Assembly: GCF_001279585.1 (NCBI RefSeq)
Contig: NZ_LGEC01000126.1
Coordinates: 127,598 to 191,597 of the forward strand
DNA from: Nocardiopsis sp. NRRL B-16309
GTDB taxonomy: Bacteria > Actinomycetota > Actinomycetes > Streptosporangiales > Streptosporangiaceae
DNA length: 64,000 bases
Direction of reading: 5' to 3'
Both the position numbers and the translations under genes were made by a program. Shown piece after piece: positions 63,501 to 64,000 of this stretch (positions are counted from its first letter, which is position 1; each line of letters opens with the position of its first letter). The notes beneath the pieces were generated by a model. That model ran no database searches, was not told the DNA's origin, and was given only the letters and a program-made list of their open reading frames with translations.

Positions 63501-63998
63501 GACGGCTTCGTTGAGGATGAGGCTGATGCTCCAGCCGTCGAGGATCGCGTGGTGGGCGCTCCAGATCAGCTGGTAGCCGTCGTCGGCGGTGCGGGCCAGC
63601 ATCATCCGCCACTGGGGGACGTCCCGGGGGTCGAAGCCCTCGGCGCGGTCCTGGCGCAGGTAGGCGTCCACCCGATCCTGTTGTTCCTCGGCGGAGTGTG
63701 CGCGCCAGTCCTGTGTGCGGAGCGGCACGGGGACGTCGGCCCAGACCAGTTGCAGGGCGTGGTCGTCCTCGGTCGTGTGGAAGCCGGTGCGCAGGATGGG
63801 GTGGCGGTGCATGACCTGGGCCCAGGCCTGGTGGAAGGCGTCGGTGTCCAGCTCTTGCTCGATACGCAGGATCATCTGGACGTGGTAGACGCCTTCGCCC
63901 CGGGAGAGCTGGCTCTGGAACCACAGGCCCTGCTGGATGGGGGTCTGTGGGTAGCAGTCCGCCAGAGGACGCGGAGTCGTGGCCGAGCGCCACTCCGG
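57594..63998 (-). CDS. Nonribosomal peptide synthetase, 5' end outside window
   Basis: At least 2134 residues; the frame is open to the window edge. Domains from the edge: C1 (HHAILDG at 63554-63531), A1 (YTSGSTGRPKG near 62145-62113), T1 (GGHSL, Ser at 60986), C2 (HHAIVDG near 60410), A2 (YTSGSTGRPKG near 58960-58927), T2 (GGHSL, Ser at 57770), then 45 residues and stop. No epimerase or thioesterase. By alignment with GrsA, A2 reads DVWHISLVDK, the serine code. A1 reads DFWSVGVVFK, nearest to threonine-type codes but uncertain. C2 looks LCL-type; C1 has a YPQTPIQQGLWF start. First gene in view of the leftward operon ending at 49319. Confidence 0.94.
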   Translation of the reverse strand, partial: PEWRSATTPRPLADCYPQTPIQQGLWFQSQLSRGEGVYHVQMILRIEQELDTDAFHQAWAQVMHRHPILRTGFHTTEDDHALQLVWADVPVPLRTQDWRAHSAEEQQDRVDAYLRQDRAEGFDPRDVPQWRMMLARTADDGYQLIWSAHHAILDGWSISLILNEAVQWYDAFTRGRQVEKAPARPYRDYVSWLGRQDTDQAEQYWRETLRGVEQAAPLNIAGRPDTDDHGPVPPATATAHLGQDETARLQEFAQHHRLTLNTVLQGCWALLLSRYSGTDDVTFGTVVSGRPAEIEGIERTAGLFINTLPTRVAVPERDRVLDWLHGLQEQAMRMRQFDYSPLSDIQRWSGLPADASLFETLFVFENYPEDESEEDSLRFADVSSRERTHYPLNAVITLDDRLGINLFYDSRRFDARTIDAMLGHLRQICRAFVASPRDPLARVSVLTEDEHTRAVEEWSSDTVSEDGGAFLHELVEDRVRATPDAVAVVHEDGHLTYDQLNVRANQLAHWLRRNGVGPEVLVGLCLDRSPESIIGLLGVLKAGGAYVPLDPRIPADRMSFVLDDARVHLFLTQSHLLPDLPTGDLPTLCLDSEWSAVAAEPVEKPSTALTPENLAYIIYTSGSTGRPKGVMVSHRCIRHVVPWIGRYPCFDRPQNVLQVASLSFDFSVWEILLPLVTGGVLHIPSGDTRMIGTDLHDLLAERAIEILSFTPGALATLPTDPLPDLRTLVVGGEAYSADLIRTWAPGRDFFNVYGPTETTVFATGAHTDEHLDTIHIGRPITNVRTYVLDSRMRPVPVGVPGELCIGGVGVTRGYMNRPDLTAECFVADPFGTEPGSRLYRSGDIVRYLPDGNIEFVGRVDGQVKIRGFRMELGEIQTVLDQHPLVQNCAVLAQPDGSGKRLVAYVVLDGASDGATEGLRAHLKEQLPSYMVPSDFVYLDELPLTGNGKLNRRVLPLPGEDARPALSASVLPRTRTEALVATIWEEVLDRRPIGVTDDFFGLGGHSLVAVKVAARVQQAFGVELPVRVLFERPTVAGVAAELDRLAREQDPRETVPLVPVPRDRPVPATFDQQRVWYMDRLHPDSALYTVGWLLHRRSAVDPARLRLALETLVARHETLRTTFRESRGRVWQDIADSGPVVLSEADLSAEPERRRPESVKALTRELWTEPFDLSEGPLFRTLLIHLSDTEALLAFSGHHAIVDGFSVRILNEELLRIYDTLGTDDPVMPAPLAVQYADYAVWQQQWLQEEHLRPHLRFWKEHLADAPALLSLPTDHPRPAVQDYSGANHTCSLPAELSDRIRRLSAENRTTHFITVLSAFAVLLSRHSGQDKVTIGIPVANRNRVETEPLIGFLVNTVALCVDLQGDPSFTEVLQQVRWNLLEAQSHQEVPFERIVEELAPERSLSYNPVFQVMFTGLDQLFAEAPEDPEQPDWIHEVTDSGIGVSKFDLGLSLQQRDGELTFNFEYSTGLFERDTVARMGAHLRNLIEAALAAPETPVARLGMLSASERAEILEERNATHDEDALRPVCLHHLFEEQVRETPDRIALSFEDRQLSYAELDRRANRLARTLRDLGVGPETHVGVCVHRSLDLVVGLLAVLKAGGAYVPLDPDHPAERLAFIADDARVQVVLAQPETMDRLDGLGERGVPVIELGGADTSWLDASPEPVDAAVGPDHLAYVIYTSGSTGRPKGAMLSHRGICNRLLWMQDAYGLRAHDRVLQKTPYSFDVSVWEFFWPVIAGARLHVARPEGHRDPAYLAELVDEQAVSVLHFVPSMLQAFLQQPDVPRLCEGVRNVICSGEALPLDVQERFQESLPHTRLHNLYGPTEASVDVSFWECANIPGASTVPIGRPVANTRLYILDEAMAPVPDGVIGELFIGGVQLARGYAGRPDLTAERFVADPFGPGRLYATGDLARYRSDGSIEYAGRKDHQIKIRGYRIEIEEIEAVLAEHPAVRSCLVAVHEAGPADKRLIAFHTARAGHEADPDDLRTHLLERLPEYMVPTYFVPLEEFPLSPNGKVDRKALPSLPDIVRQAQDESAYVAPRTDTEKVLADLWSTLLGLDRVGVRDDFFALGGHSLLVASMSTEVQDRWGITLMLPTVFQNRTVEALAHVIDHSVDNGDSEEADAAELFDLL

Positions 63999-64000
63999 CA

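Overview
The window is chromosomal DNA of a high-GC filamentous actinomycete. Gene order, GTG/TTG starts, a SigR-type promoter before trxBA and an NRPS cluster suggest Nocardiopsis or a close relative; this is inference, since no database could be searched. It holds the replication origin.

Region 1 (1-24.5 kb) is the conserved actinobacterial oriC neighbourhood: a membrane protein fragment, trxB-trxA, parB-parA-rsmG with five ParB sites (parS), khpB(jag)-yidC-yidD-rnpA-rpmH, two fields of DnaA boxes around dnaA, dnaN, gnd, recF-dciA, gyrB-gyrA and a DUF3566 membrane protein. A pyruvate-oxidase-like ThDP enzyme follows. Two parS sites sit at the centre of perfect 32 and 40 bp palindromes, two lie inside the parA reading frame, and a GTCGAC array with an exact 21 bp period lies between rsmG and khpB.

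Region 2 (24.7-29.2 kb) holds a D-lactate/glycolate-dehydrogenase-like FAD/Fe-S protein coupled to an enolase-superfamily enzyme, then tRNA-Ile(GAT).

Region 3 (29,116-46,030) is a 16.9 kb integrated island in the 3' half of tRNA-Ile, bounded by 45 bp direct repeats. It carries an excisionase-like gene at the left end and a tyrosine recombinase at the right end. Both read leftward, so excision would place xis upstream of int across attP. Cargo comprises an XRE/DUF397 regulator pair, short overlapping unknown genes, a sulfotransferase-like/SUMF1-like fusion next to a Nudix hydrolase and a sugar-nucleotidyltransferase-like protein, a replication-relaxation protein, and a three-gene operon. That operon encodes a Lamassu/ABC-3C-like middle component, an SMC-like ATPase with paired CxxC motifs, and a large effector with a C-terminal PD-(D/E)XK nuclease motif. 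It is the best candidate for an undescribed defence system. I see no TraB/FtsK transfer gene or plasmid replication initiator.

Region 4 (46-64 kb) starts with an AraC-DinB regulator coupled to a DHFR/RibD-like reductase, then a secreted subtilase lacking the oxyanion-hole Asn. The rest is a leftward biosynthetic operon running off the right end: NRPS (at least C-A-T-C-A-T, last A domain predicted for Ser, no thioesterase), an enterochelin-esterase-like enzyme with Cys in place of the nucleophilic Ser, a full leucine-biosynthesis-like set (LeuB, LeuA, LeuC, LeuD) with an aminotransferase, MbtH and a small unknown protein. The leucine-like set probably elongates a 2-oxo acid to supply a non-proteinogenic amino acid to the NRPS.
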